DNA of 64,000 bases from Malaya genurostris (Eukaryota; Arthropoda; Insecta; Diptera; Culicidae). This document shows, in pieces, positions 33,893 to 45,189 of this stretch. The stretch is taken from the NCBI RefSeq assembly GCF_030247185.1, contig NC_080571.1, positions 8,615,001-8,679,000 of the forward strand. Reading direction: 5' to 3'. Below the pieces are notes generated by a model. That model was not told the origin of the DNA and made no database searches. It saw only the letters and a list, made by a program, of their open reading frames with translations. The position numbers and the translations under genes are program-made. How positions within the stretch are numbered: the stretch's first letter is position 1; the number at the start of each line of letters is the position of its first letter.

Positions 33893-36645
33893 GAATTCTG
33901 TCAGAAAAAATCTGGAGGTGGAGTCCTCATAGCCATAAACTCTTGCTTTACTTCTGAAGAAATTATTACTCCAAAATATAAAGAATTTGAGCATGTATGG
34001 GCCAAAGTCTCAATATTGGGAGAAGAACATATTTACTGCTCTGTCTACTTCCCACCCGAAAATGCGAACAAATTCTCTTTTGAATTATTCTTTCAATCTT
34101 TAGACACAATTATTTCGAATATGGAACCCGAAGTAAAGCTACATATTTTTGGCGACTTCAATCAACGTAATGCGGACTTCATTTCTGACATTGAAAATGA
34201 ATCAATCTTACTCCCAGTCGTTGGAGAAAACGAAACATTGCACTACTTTTTCGACAAAATTTCTAATTTTGGCCTACATCAAGTAAACTCCGTAAAAAAT
34301 TAACAAAATGCATATTTAGACCTTCTTTTCACAAATTGCACAGAAGACTTTTGTGTGAACGCATCAAACCTGCCATTATGGAAAAATGAAGCATTTCACA
34401 CTGCAATTGAATATTCATTATTTACACACAATGCATCCCTTCCCTACGACTTGGAATATGAGGAAGTGCCGGAATACAATAAAATTGACTTTGAAGAAGT
34501 CAAGTGTAGACTAAGTATAATAAATTGGCGGAACATACTGAGCACAGAAGGAAATGTCGACGTCGAAGTAAACAAATTTTATCACATTATAAACAAAATA
34601 TTAGCCGAAACTTTGCCCATGAAAAGAAGAAGAAAAAATCATAACAGCAAATTACCTGTATGGTTCAATTCACAACTAAAACATTTGAAAAATAGGAAAC
34701 AAAAAGCACACAAAACTTACAAACAAGAAAAAAGTGACGCTCATCTTCAAAATTACTTAAATCTATGCAATCAACTCAAAATAGCCATTAACACAGCACA
34801 CGAAGAATACAACCGCAAAATTGAAAACGAAATAAAGACTTGCCCTAAGAACTTTTTTAACTACACAAAAACTAAACTAAAAAGCAACAATTTTCCATCT
34901 CAAATGCACCTCGACGAACATGTAAGGAAAAATAGTACAGAAATCTGCAATCAATTTGCAAATTTTTTTCAAGAAGTATATACATCTTATTCAGAAACTG
35001 ACAGTGATCGTGAACACTTCTCTTTCATACCTGCATTTTCCAACTCCATCTCTGTAAACTATCTATCAGAACCTGACATTTCGACAGCACTGAAAAACTT
35101 AGACGCCTCAAAAGGGCCTGGACCTGACAGTATACCACCAATATTTTTAAAAAATCTTGCTGAAGAACTTACACTACCACTACAACTACTTTTTAACTTA
35201 TCACTTAATAAATGTACTTTTCCTAAAGCATGGAAATCTTCCTTTCTTGTACCAATATTTAAATCTGGTGCAAAATCTTACATTCGGAATTACCGTGGAA
35301 TAGCCATCATCTCATGCATTCCAAAATTATTTGAAAAAATTGTAAACGAAAAACTTTTTCATCAACTTAAAAATGTAATAACAAACAAACAACATGGCTT
35401 TTTTAAAGGCCGCTCAACTACAACAAATCTTTTAGAATTTATGACATTCACTCTGAATGCAATGGACGCCGGCAACTACGTAGAAACTCTTTACACTGAC
35501 TTTAGCAAAGCCTTCGACCGTATTGACATACCTTTACTTCTACACAAACTACAAAAATATGGCATAAAACATACTTTTCTTGAATGGCTCAAATCATACT
35601 TAACGAATCGTGTACAGGTAGTCCGCTTCCAAAACATTCTGTCTGAACCAATTAATGTAACATCTGGCGTACCTCAGGGTTCTCACTTAGGGCCTCTCCT
35701 TTTCATTTTACATATAAACGACATTTCCTTCATACTCAAAAATCTGAAAGTGCTTATATATGCAGACGACATGAAACTCTTCATGGAAATAAAAAATATC
35801 AACGACGCTGTAATATTCCAGAACGAAATCAATCTATTCTACATTTGGTGCTGCAAAAGTCTACTCCAACTTAATGTAAAAAAATGTAACTCAATAACTT
35901 TCAGTAGGAAAAATGAAACTATACCCACAAACATACATCTAGGAAATCAACTTGTAGAAAAATGTAAAATTGTAAGAGATTTAGGCGTAATCTTAGACTC
36001 CAAGCTCACTTTTGTGGAACACTACAATACCATAATCAATAAAGCAAATAGCATGCTGGGCTTTATTAAACGCTTCAGTCATAACTTTCAGGACCCATAC
36101 ACAATAAAATTATTATACACTACATATGTCAGACCTATTTTGGAATATTGCAGCCTAGTATGGAATCCATATAATATTATTCACGAAGAACGCATCGAAT
36201 CTACAATTTCTTTTATATGCACTTCGTAAATTAAACTGGACAGCATTTCCTCTACCATCATATGAAGCACGCTGCATGCTCATCAATATACAAACACTTA
36301 AAGAACGCCGCGACCTTGCAATGCTTTATTTTATCAGCGACATTATTTCTCAACGCATTCAATCACCTTCTTTATTATCGCAACTAAATTTTTATACACC
36401 TAGCCGTCAATTACGAACCAGGAAATTATTTTTAGAAAGAAACACTAGAACAAATTATGCAAAATACAGTCCAGTCAATCGAATAATGCGCCATTACAAT
36501 CAATACTGCGAACATCTTGACCTTACTATGTCAAAAAATCAAATCAAATCTCAGCTTTATCGTAGAAATAATGCGTAGTATGTAAGTGAACATTGTAAAC
36601 AATTTATATGTAGTCTACATTTGCTTGACGAAATAAATAAATAAA
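33893..36645 (+). mobile_element. Second LINE, 5'-truncated, nested inside the first
   Basis: It begins inside an endonuclease domain (CQKKSGGGVLIAINS) and runs to a (TAAA)n tail at about 36630-36645. The tail type and the protein C-terminus resemble the LINE pieces at 20866-21781 and 40835-42425 more than the host Jockey-like element, which ends in plain A. Only one stop (34301) and one frameshift (about 36200) break nearly 2.7 kb of coding sequence, so it is younger than, or better preserved than, its host. I found no target duplication, which fits insertion with deletion of host sequence. Confidence 0.85.
33896..36578 (+). pseudogene. LINE ORF2 endonuclease/reverse transcriptase, nearly intact
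   Basis: This polyprotein copies LINE RNA into the nicked target. The endonuclease part ends with LHIFGDFNQRNADF and GLHQVNSVKN, then TAA at 34301-34303 in an otherwise open frame, then AYLDLLFTNC. Reverse-transcriptase motifs in order: SKGPGPDSIPPIFLKNL, RNYRGIAIISCIPKLFE, QHGFFKGRSTTTNLLEF, YTDFSKAFDRID, SGVPQGSHLGPLLFILHIND, and YADD at 35759-35770. The thumb and C-terminus include ILDSKLTFVEHY and YVRPILEYCSLVWNP. A one-base shift near 36200 leads into ALRKLNWTAFPLPSYE and the end QLYRRNNA at 36578. The clade is Jockey/CR1 group, not resolved further. Confidence 0.9.
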
Positions 36646-36649
36646 CAAG

Positions 36650-37300
36650 TCTGTTAGCCACAGGTAGAAATCTAAGAGTGATCTGCAGTCGCCTACAAAG
36701 AAGTTTAAATATTTTCAGTGATTATCTGTCAAAATGGAAAATTAAACCAAATGCAGCAAAAACGCAATTAATTATCTTTCCTCATAAGCCAAGAGCTTTT
36801 TTTTTTAAACCAAACAATAATCACATTCTAAAATTGAATGGCTTGGAATTGACATGGTCTGATCAAGCTAAATACTTAGGTTTAACGTATGACAAAAAAC
36901 TCACTTTCAAGGATCACATTGAAGGAATCCAGGCAAAGTGTAATAAATATATTAAATGTTTATGTCCTCTTATAAATAGAAATTCTAAGCTCTGTCTAAA
37001 AAACAAATTTTTAGACCAGCTATGCTTTATGCAGTATTTGGTCAAGTTGTTGTTCCACCAGGAAGAAAACGCTTCAAAGGATTCAGAATAAAATTCTGAA
37101 AATGATTTTGAAGCGTCCTCCCTGGTTTAGTACAAATGAGTTACACAGACTCACAAATATAGAACCATTAGATGTAATGTCACATAATATTATAAGCAAA
37201 TTCCGACAAAAATCGATGCAATCTTCAATTGAATCGCTCTCTGTATTAGTTTATAAGTTAGTATATAATTTCCTTTTCCCCATTACACAATACAAGTAGG
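36650..37300 (+). pseudogene. LINE ORF2 C-terminal remnant (first LINE)
   Basis: The frame resumes directly after the foreign tail with SLLATGRNLRVICSRLQRSL, the sequence expected a few residues past a YADD box. It continues with LSKWKIKPNAAKTQLIIF and DQAKYLGLTYDKKLTF, Jockey-type thumb sequence. It is frameshifted in poly-A/T and later positions (near 37010 and 37080), with ILKRPPWFSTNELHRLTNIE in another frame. It belongs with 33060-33892; about 1.1 kb expected between them is absent. Confidence 0.85.
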
Positions 37301-37480
37301 CTTAGAATTTTCCCTACACAAAAATCACAGAATTGCGGAAGCAAATGAAGTCCTCATGGTAACAACCAAAGCATATATATATAATAGGACTGAAAAGTCA
37401 AAACTTGTGGCTGAACACCCAATTTAAATCCTAATAATTTAATTTTAGCTCATATTCCAATAAATAGTTATTTAAAAAAA

Positions 37481-37492
37481 AACTTGTATAGG
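37481..37492 (+). repeat. Target-site duplication, right copy
   Basis: AACTTGTATAGG, exact partner of 31219-31230, directly after the LINE A-run. Confidence 0.88.
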
Positions 37493-38436
37493 TGTTTAAT
37501 CAATCCCAAGCCCTACTATCTGGCAACGGTTTACGGAAAAATATATCTCCATCTGTTTTGTTTTTACATGCATATAGCTTTAGTCCAGTGCTCAAGAAGG
37601 AATTAACTCAATCGAATTCTGATTACCCATCTCATATACGTGCTCCAAAGTCACCGTTACATCGACCAGCCTCGCCTCAATGCAATGTTAGCATCAAATG
37701 GATGCAAACACGACAAATGGACATTGGATCCCTTGCAAATGACAACCTTTTGACGACCAAAACTGGTTAACTTCAACTTCGCATATATTTTTTCATCTTG
37801 TATTAAAAAAACCTGCACGGGGTGAGAGCCCCTTCCTACCCCCCTTCCTTAGATACGCCAGTGGATCAGTCATTATCCGACATCGATCTATACAAAACTT
37901 CTGTCATCGAACTATTTCAGCTTCGTCTAATTTTTGTTTATTAGCAGTAGAGCCGATTAGGTGTATTTTGTGCTCTTTGCAATAATGAAGTGATTTCTGA
38001 TGCCCCCCCCCCCCCCCCTCTCATCATTGAATGATTCCCGCGCACGGGCCTGAATAAAATACGTATTTTGGATAAGTTTTCAGTCAGAACTACAATGTGG
38101 TTCTAAACTTCTAAATTTCCTCTTGAATTAAAGGGAATAATAATTTATTTGCACTGATGAACAAAAAAAAACAGATGTTGATTAATGATGATCGTTTGCT
38201 TTATTTTTGAGTTTTCTCGGTTTCTTAAAAATAGTGGTTTAAAAACTCTCATCGAATACGGTAATTAAACTCTTCTTTCTATATCCTACTAATTCGGTGG
38301 ATCCCGGTACTTTTGAGCTTAGGCCGCAATTTTTCGGTCGACTTTCTCCTTCCACGTATCAACTTCTGACCACAGTGATGAAAACACAAATCAAACTTGC
38401 AAATTAAAGTAATTAAATCCGGAAATATTCTCGCCA
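37493..38436. other. Non-coding stretch with a poly-C run
   Basis: No recognised gene. A run of about 16 C residues at 38003-38018 (after TGATG) is exceptional in this AT-rich DNA. A 92-codon frame at 37492-37770 shows no domain. Confidence 0.45.
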
Positions 38437-39830
38437 TTGACACGCGCACACACACACCGAGAGCAAATTATCCTTCCTGTTCATGACAAGTCCGATCCCC
38501 TCCACCCATGCACCAGAACTAAAGTGGCAAAGATTTGTTTCTCTATCTGCGGGTCGAAACCGGAATGCGGCGGAATCTCATCTTCACTGTGTGAAGTCCT
38601 AGCAGTGAAAGGTGAACTAAATGGAACCCACCCACCGTCCGAACCCCATCCGCCCGGAGTTCGCTGGCGAAGCTTTCTTATCGTGCAATCCATCATCCAC
38701 TCGTTCATGTTTGCATAGCCTCCGTGATAAAGAGGTAAGTCTGAAGGCGAAGATTTTCCGCTGGTGGTGGTGACCACGAGAATGCTATTAGAGAAAATTT
38801 CCGAAATTTCCACCGTGTGGTCCGGTGGTGACGGTGTTCTTCGAAAATCTTCCGGCAACGCTCGAACGAATCATCCTGCCGTTCGTTGATGAGGAACGGC
38901 CAAGATAAAAGGAAAGAGGTTCCGTACACGTGAGCAAAGCGGGACCATTTTCCCTATGGCGCCAGGGCACTCCACTACATTCTACATGCTACTCTGTGTA
39001 TTTGCCCGGAATTGGTGAGTATGTACAAATATTCAAATGCTCCGTAAAATTTTCGACCCGCAGCATGGGTGCTTGGTAAGCCCCATCATCGGTCCACCTA
39101 CAGTGGGCAGGGGAAAAGTTCCCGACGATGCCAGTGCGAGTGGAAAATATCTGTCTAATCTTGTGTCCTCTTTTTAGGCCAGTAACATTCTGGCAGCAGT
39201 AGCAGCACGGGAACAGCAAAAGGCTCCTACCTACAATGGGTTTCGTGCCGGTTCATCAAATAGAAAAGAGCTTCATCCAGTGCGAGTGTGACCGAGTAAG
39301 GGCTGGTGCAGTTGACTGCAGACAGCCTAAATCCTTTGGACAGAAAGTTCCCGGATTTGCAGAGGACCGGTTTTGTAGTGGAATGCTTGTTTAGTATATC
39401 CACCCCAGTTCCCACCTACCTCTCTCCCTGGGGTTGATTGTGTGAGGCGACTTCCCTTCCTTACCCGAACATAGGCCAACGCAGCCTAAATACACACCAA
39501 CCATAAGCAGCAGCAGCAGCAACAGTAGAGTTGCTAAAGTTTATAAAACGTACAATTTCATTTAACGCATTCTTTACAATCCACCGCCCTCTTTGAAGAT
39601 GTCGATGAGAGCGGATGGCGTGGCAGCGTGGCAGAGTGCGCGCGAAGGACCTTCTTCGGGAGTAGCTCTCCAAGGCTCTAAGCAAATACATGGTATTTGA
39701 CGAATCCTTCACACGCATTCTGCGGGAGGTATAACCCGTGGCTTCCGCTTGTATTTGGAAGGAAAGGTCCGGTTTGCCAGTAGAAAATATGCGCAAGGTG
39801 AGCTACGCCATTCACGGAGATGCTAATTAG
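38437..39830. other. GC-rich island, possible host promoter or first exon
   Basis: Composition rises for about 1.4 kb. It begins with a CACACA run at 38441-38456, and a CAG-type repeat lies at 39506-39524. Several frames on both strands (for example minus 38481-38858, 125 codons; minus 39461-39796, 111 codons) have no domain and overlap each other. One plus-strand ATG with a good splice donor is described separately. Confidence 0.35.
38956..39014 (+). CDS. Candidate first coding exon with signal-peptide-like start
   Basis: ATG at 38956 is the first in its frame after a stop at 38890. It encodes MAPGHSTTFYMLLCVFARN, a short N-terminus with a hydrophobic core (FYMLLCVFA) like a signal peptide. 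It is cut by ATTG/GTGAGTAT, a strong match to the splice donor consensus, at 39014/39015. The first downstream acceptor that I can see (TCTTTTTAG near 39178) would run into a stop after eight codons, so the next exon, if real, lies further away, possibly outside the window. The gene is not identified. Chance is a serious alternative. Confidence 0.25.
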
Positions 39831-40256
39831 GTTTTGTTGATAAAAATGTTATTTTCAAGATTAGGATAAGAAACCTACATTGATTGATAATTTACATTCT
39901 GATGGAAACTTTTTTTTCGTATATAAAGTTTTTAGATACTAACAATTTACTGTGTGAAAATCTTCGAATGATGTAAATTAATTTTCTTTTAAAAAGACAA
40001 AATATGTTTCTGATATGTTTTTCCACTTTGACGTAGGACTACGTTGAGAATTTAAATTTTCAAATTTTCACGTAATTCAGGGAATTGTTTTACCAAAAAT
40101 TCAACATTTTATAGTAAAACTGACCAAACCCAAATATTATAGAAGCTTGTTTGCAGACGGTATTGAAATAAAACTGTACCGTTTATTCGAAATTACATTG
40201 AAATTTAATACTAAGTTCCACAAAAGGAATGTAATGCCAAGACTTTGCTTCTAGAT
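39831..40256. other. AT-rich stretch with an isolated SINE tail
   Basis: It holds CCACAAAAGGAATGTAATGCC AAGAC at 40218-40245, the tail found on the SINE at 24590-24815. Otherwise nothing seen. Confidence 0.5.
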
Positions 40257-40397
40257 ATAAGTTCGGTCCGTTTTCAAAAGATGGCGCTGGCTGCTATGAA
40301 TATTGAACAGTAACAGCTGATATTGATGATTCCAAGAGAGTCATTAATATTCAGTTCATATTGCCTTGTTTTTTACTGTGCTAATTATGATTTTATG

Positions 40398-40834
40398 TTA
40401 ACTGAAAAGCATTTGCGGGAAGCCTTGGTTTTCTGTTTTAATAGGAAGAAAAGTACAGCTGAAGTGAAAGTTCCAACTTTAAATCATATAAAGAATGGTT
40501 TCGAAGAATGGAGATTTCAGCGTAGGAGACAGGCCTCGCTCTGGACAACCAAAAAATCGAAAACAAACTGTTGGAGGCATTACTTGATGAATATCCGAAT
40601 CAAACGCAAGATGAGCTTGTAGAATCATTGGAAGTGGATCAACAAACAGTTTCTGTACGATTAAAATTCATCTGAAAGATTCAAAAGCAAACCAGTTGGG
40701 AGCCTTATGAACAGAAACCAAAAAACTTTGAAAGGCGATTCTTCACTTACGAACTGCTGATTTAAAGGTAACAAAGAATCGGTTTTTCACATCAAATTGT
40801 TACTGGAGATGAAAAATGGATACTCTATGCTAAT
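40398..40834 (+). pseudogene. Mariner transposase, 5' half (mauritiana-type)
   Basis: It reads LTEKHLREALVFCFNRKKST at the N-terminus. After frameshifts come the GD-RPRSGQP-like linker (from DRPRSG-type codons near 40525), LLDEYPNQTQDELVESLEVD (near 40590) and, near the end, FFTSNC / VTGDEKWILYAN. The last block contains the first catalytic Asp in the order expected for a mauritiana-subfamily mariner. The reading stops at the LINE insertion and resumes at 42434 with PIKKKYYAMPGQL. Confidence 0.75.
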
Positions 40835-42433
40835 TTATTTATTTATTTATTAAACAAAATCCATCGGACTGATGTCTAAATGGACTAACAGAGTGGGAAA
40901 AAGCCCATCTGAGTTGAAAAATGTATATCATTCTCAGATAGGCATAAAAACCACTATCTTTTAAAACAATCACAAAAATTACATGACAACTACACAACTA
41001 CTTAAAAGCTATTACAAAAACTTATAACAAATTAAATTATCCATAGTCAGATTATTTCAGAACGCTTGATTTTTTCAACGAAGCGGCGAGAAGGCTCTCC
41101 AAACTCAAACAACTCTTCTACTGTAGTGAATGTTCTTATGCATGCAGTAATTGGCTCGTTGTATCCGAATACAGCCCTATGGAATCTGTTCTGAAGCAGG
41201 TTTGTGTTACGCAGTGATCTATTCGGTATTCGAAAAATTAAGGTCATAAAGTAGTTCAGGAGCATCAATCTCTCCGTTGACCAACTTAGCAATTATCAAC
41301 GCCTGTTGAGTTTTTCTACGTCGCTGTAACGTGTCGATTCCTAACAATTGGCATCTGTCTGAGTATGGTGGCAAGTTTACTGGATCTCTCCACGGTAAAT
41401 TTCGTAATGCCATACGAACAAATCGTTTCTGCACTCGTTCAATTCTAAGGCTCCACGATACTTGATACGGAGTCCAGATTACCGACCTGTTTTCGAGAAT
41501 TGGGCGAACGAGTGAGCAATACAAAGCCTTAAGGCAATGCGGGTCTTTAAAGTCCTTTGCAATCTTAGCGATGAAACCCAATTGACGTGTTGCTTTCGAA
41601 ACAATTTGAGAACGATGAGCATCGAACGTAAGTTTAGCTTCCAGCTGTACACCAAGATCGCACACTTGATCCACTCTAGAGATAATTGTACCATCAATGT
41701 TATAGTCAAATATGACTGGAGATGAAATCCTATGAAATGTGATGACTTGGCACTTGGCTACACTTATCATGAATTTGTTTTTCCTGCACCAATCGGTGAA
41801 CAATGTAAGCAGACATTGTAGTCGCTGGCAATCATCTACACTACGAACAGTGAGATACAGTTTCAAATCATCTGCGTAGACTAATTTACATCCAGCTCCC
41901 AAAAGCAACGCCACATCGTTGAAGAATAATACGAACAACAGGGGTCCTAAGTTACTACCTTGTGGGACACCTGATTTATTCGAAAACTCGGATGATGTGC
42001 TGTGGTCTATTTTCACGCATAATTTCCTATCGGAAAGATATGAGAACAACCAAGATACGAGTTACGAAGATAATCCAAGGCGAGATAATTTGCAAAGAAG
42101 TATTTTATGATCTATTTTGTCAAAAGCAGCTTTGAGATCGGTATAGATAACATCCATTTGTGTTTTAGCTTCCATACTAGTTATGCACTGGGATGTGAAT
42201 GCCAACAAATTCGTTGTAACTGATCTCCCCGGCATAAAACCATGCTGATCAAATGAGATATAATTCTTTGCGCGATCCAAAATTGCAACACTCACAATTA
42301 TCTCGAATAATTTCGACGATGCCGAGAGGCTTGTTATTCCACGATAATTCGCTACATTACGTCGATTACCACTTTTATAAATGGGACAAATAAACGACTG
42401 TTTCCATATACGAGGGAACCTAGCTTGCTCAAT
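40828..42433 (-). mobile_element. 5'-truncated LINE inserted in the mariner (minus strand)
   Basis: A (TAAA)n tail, read on the plus strand as TTTATTTATTTATT at 40835-40852, marks the 3' end, and the body ends at about 42425. The duplicated target is TGCTAAT (40828-40834) at one side and TGCTCAAT (42426-42433) at the other. The 3' untranslated region shares the word AAAAGCCCATCTGAGTTGA with the LINE piece at 20866-21781. It truncates near the start of the reverse-transcriptase domain (RFPRIWKQSF), the usual result of incomplete reverse transcription. Confidence 0.9.
41047..42424 (-). pseudogene. LINE reverse transcriptase, truncated and frameshifted
   Basis: On the minus strand: RFPRIWKQSFICPIYKSGNR, NYRGITSLSASSKLFEI, QHGFMPGRSVTTNLLAF and TDLKAAFDKIDHKILL in one frame (to about 42062). 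After a lesion near 42060 comes FSYLSDRKLCVKIDH, SGVPQGSNLGPLLFVLFFND, YADD (in KLVYADDLKLYL), and the thumb with VQLEAKLTFDAHR and LVRPILENRSVIWTP. A further shift near 41240 gives IPNRSLRNTNLLQNRFHRAV and the C-terminus VEKIKRSEII at 41047. It is the same family as 21181-21531. Catalytic Asp residues are retained in the readable parts. Confidence 0.9.
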
Positions 42434-42945
42434 CCCATCAAGAAAAAATACTACGCTATGCCTGGTCAATTGTTACCATTGACCTCAACATCAACACCAA
42501 AGCCGAATATTCATATTTCGAATGTCATGTTGTGCATCTGGTGGGACCAAAAGGGTGTTGTGTTCTATGAGCTGTTACAACCAGGTGACATTATAACGGA
42601 CGATCGGTGTAGGCTGCAATTGATGCTTTTGAGCCGTGCATTACGAAACGAACGGCCGAAATGCAAGGAAAGACATGATAAAGTTATTATCCTACATGAC
42701 AACACAACGGAACATTTTGTCGCATCTGCTGTATTCTCCTGACATTGCTCTTTCTGATTACTGGTTGTTTCGATGGACGCAGCACGATCTGGAAGGTCAT
42801 CGGTTTACTTCTTTTGCAGAAATCGAAAATTGGCTTCAAACTTGGATCACGTCAAAAGACGAGAAAGTTTTTTCGAGATGGAATTCGTAGATTGTCTGAG
42901 AGGTGAGGAAAAGTAGTAACTAGCGACGGACCATACTTTGATTAA
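42434..42945 (+). pseudogene. Mariner transposase, 3' half (mauritiana-type)
   Basis: It continues the split gene: PIKKKYYAMPGQLLPLT, VMLCIWWDQKGVVFYELLQP, a decayed middle, then VIILHDN with TTEHFV in place of the usual APSH-type block, and after a frameshift LLYSPDIALSDYWLFRW. The second Asp (HDN) and third Asp (LSDY) remain, but about a dozen residues that normally separate them have been lost. Another shift near 42876 gives GIRRLSER, a stop, then GKVVTSDGPYFD and TAA at 42943-42945, the normal end of this subfamily. Confidence 0.85.
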
Positions 42946-43008
42946 TCTTTAAATTCTTTTTATTTTGAAATAAATTCATTTTTGATCCCAAAAAAACGGA
43001 CCGTATTA

Positions 43009-45189
43009 ATTTGCAATCACAATAATTTTAAAGAGTTTTAAACGTCTGCAGCTGAATCCAATTTGGAACAGATTTTTGATATCATTACATCAACTGATTG
43101 AAAATAATTCTACTCGTCAATTCTAGTAGATGGTGCTTTTTTGGATAATTAGTGATTAAACTTTCATTTTATAACTACACAGCAAAAAAAATATGAAGTT
43201 CACAGGTGATGCAAATCCACATATGACTAAATACATGAAAACGGAATTAATAAAATGACTGAATTTTACAAAAAATGTTTCAGCACTTAAAATATGCATT
43301 GCATTAAACTTGTGTTCTATCCGTTGTTAAGATGAGTTATTTCTGATGCTCTCTAATATGTCGGTCTCAGAAGACGTAAATTTACACGATTTTTCTAAGT
43401 GTGTAACAATACCTGATTTTCTCTGTTTTCCAATTCAAACAGAGCTCCTTCACAACACCAAAATTTGCCCATTTTCATCGGAATTCTGCTGATTCTTCGC
43501 ATTCAAATAAAATGCTAATAGTCTTTTACATAGCATCAAAAATTCTCTAAAAACTGTTATCGAAAGCATGTTTCGTATAGATACAAATTAGTATACGTAG
43601 AACACAAACTACTGTCTACATTTTCAGAGCAATACTAACTGTGATTTTGGCAATAGTTGTGTAGTCCAACGTCAACAGATCGAACAACAAGGTTTAATTC
43701 ATATGGAAAGTGTTTCGTTAAAATAGCTATGAGTAACAAATTGTTAAATTTTAATTGTTAAAAATATGGATAGTTTTGGAAAGCATGTGCCAAATAGTTG
43801 CCAGAAAATTAAATCTAAGATGACTTGCGATTTCTTGAGTTTTGTTGAAAACCATAACAATACGTGTTTTTCTGAATGGATTTGATCTTAAGGAAAAACA
43901 TGTTTCAAAACCCAAGGTAGTGACTTCTGATCAATTGAAATTTCTCGAAAACTAGTATATACAGTGTACATATGTTCAAAACAGCGGTGGAAATAAGCCC
44001 ATTTAGCGCACAAAAATGCGAATCAAGATTTCCGATTGTGAATCATAAAACCGAACACCGTGAATTGAGAAATTGAGTAACAAAACTAAAATTGCGATTT
44101 TTTTTAAATTGTAGGAACTGTATATAACAGAGTAGCAGCAGACCTTATGCATACGTACTCTTTTTATTACGCTGAGACAAACTTGTTCTCATTCTCAGTA
44201 GACAACCATGGGCAGGCGAAGAGCTTTAGCTGCCCTCACAAAAACTCGTTCGTGCAAAATCCTGCACTCCTGTTACTTTTGTGTATGATATTCCAGCTGA
44301 ATAGGGTAATATTAATCCGCTGCATAGCACGCACAGCAATAGTCATTAGGCATTTTTTTTTCTTATCATTATAATTATTATTCATCGCAGCATGTATGTT
44401 AATATTAATAGCTGTTTTTATTGATGATGTAACTCCACCACGACGGTATTACTGAATAAATTTCAAATACATCACGAAACATGGAATTTCGATGCGACCG
44501 ACGAAATACACTCACCTAACGAGCTTAAAATTATTGATATCGGATAATCCATATCCGAGAAAAATTGATATCCATATCCTTTGCCTTTCGCGTGTTAAAG
44601 TAAAGGAATTACTAAAAGAAGGTAAGTAAATTTTTGTTTCGCAATAATTTCTGCAAAAGAGAATCCATATAGGAATGTGTGCGTTGCTAATCAAATGTGT
44701 TAGCGGAAACAAGCTGAAACTGAAATAATTTTTCTCGAGCAGTTTTTAGCAAACGGAAGAGTTTTAGACTAAGATTTTCGCTTTTCTTGAATTGAAATTA
44801 TAAGCAAAATGAACTGATTTGTTTATTTTTCAACCATATGGAAGATTTATTGATTAAAATCATGAGGATAAGCGCAGAAATTTGTTTTTACACACACATT
44901 GTTGACATTACTCATACACTTGCAAAGTGTCTTGCTTTTTAATGAACACAGAGTAACATTAAAACGATCCTGTGTTAAAATGTTGATTACGAATCAAACA
45001 ATGATACTAATAACGACGAAGACATTTTTAAATTCTATGTAAAACCAAAATTTATCTTATTAAAAGTCATTCATTTCAAAATTTATTATAATATCTACAA
45101 TAAATATGTGATATGAAAAGATAATGCTGATTATTTTTACTTACTGTGAATCAAAAAAATATCGTATTTCCACCCCTGGTTCAAAACTG
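43009..45189. other. Long AT-rich stretch, nothing recognised
   Basis: No domain-bearing frame or terminal repeat was found. Frames at 44147-44374 (plus) and 44512-44712 (minus) are short and unassigned. Confidence 0.35.

Larger units (their letters stand above)
31231..37480 (+). mobile_element. Full-length Jockey-like LINE, interrupted by a second LINE
   Basis: The element starts GTAGTCGGTGTTGAACAGTC and ends in an A-run at 37472-37480, flanked by a 12-bp duplication. Order: 5' untranslated region (31231-31690), ORF1 with zinc knuckles, ORF2 endonuclease, then the foreign LINE (about 33893-36645), then the C-terminal end of the reverse-transcriptase polyprotein (36650-37300) and the 3' untranslated region. 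The central reverse-transcriptase core of the host LINE, from after the endonuclease to just past its YADD box, is missing. It is full-length by its ends but dead through stops, frameshifts and the missing core. Confidence 0.88.
40257..43008 (+). mobile_element. Mariner transposon, mauritiana-type, split by a LINE
   Basis: The left end region TATAAGTTCGGTCCGTTTTC and the inverse of the right end (TTAATACGGTCCGTTTTTTT) form imperfect terminal repeats, with TA words at both edges. The exact first base is uncertain. Without the inserted LINE (40835-42425) the element would be about 1.16 kb plus, a little short of normal. The transposase halves on either side join in sense at the insertion point. 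Confidence 0.8.

Noticed and set aside
38481..38858. A 125-codon minus-strand frame in the GC-rich island
   Set aside because: No domain, and overlaps frames in other phases of similar length; composition explains it.
39015..39200. Splicing of the candidate exon 38956-39014 to the first acceptor at about 39178
   Set aside because: The joined frame reaches a TAG stop after about eight codons, so this acceptor cannot continue the coding sequence.
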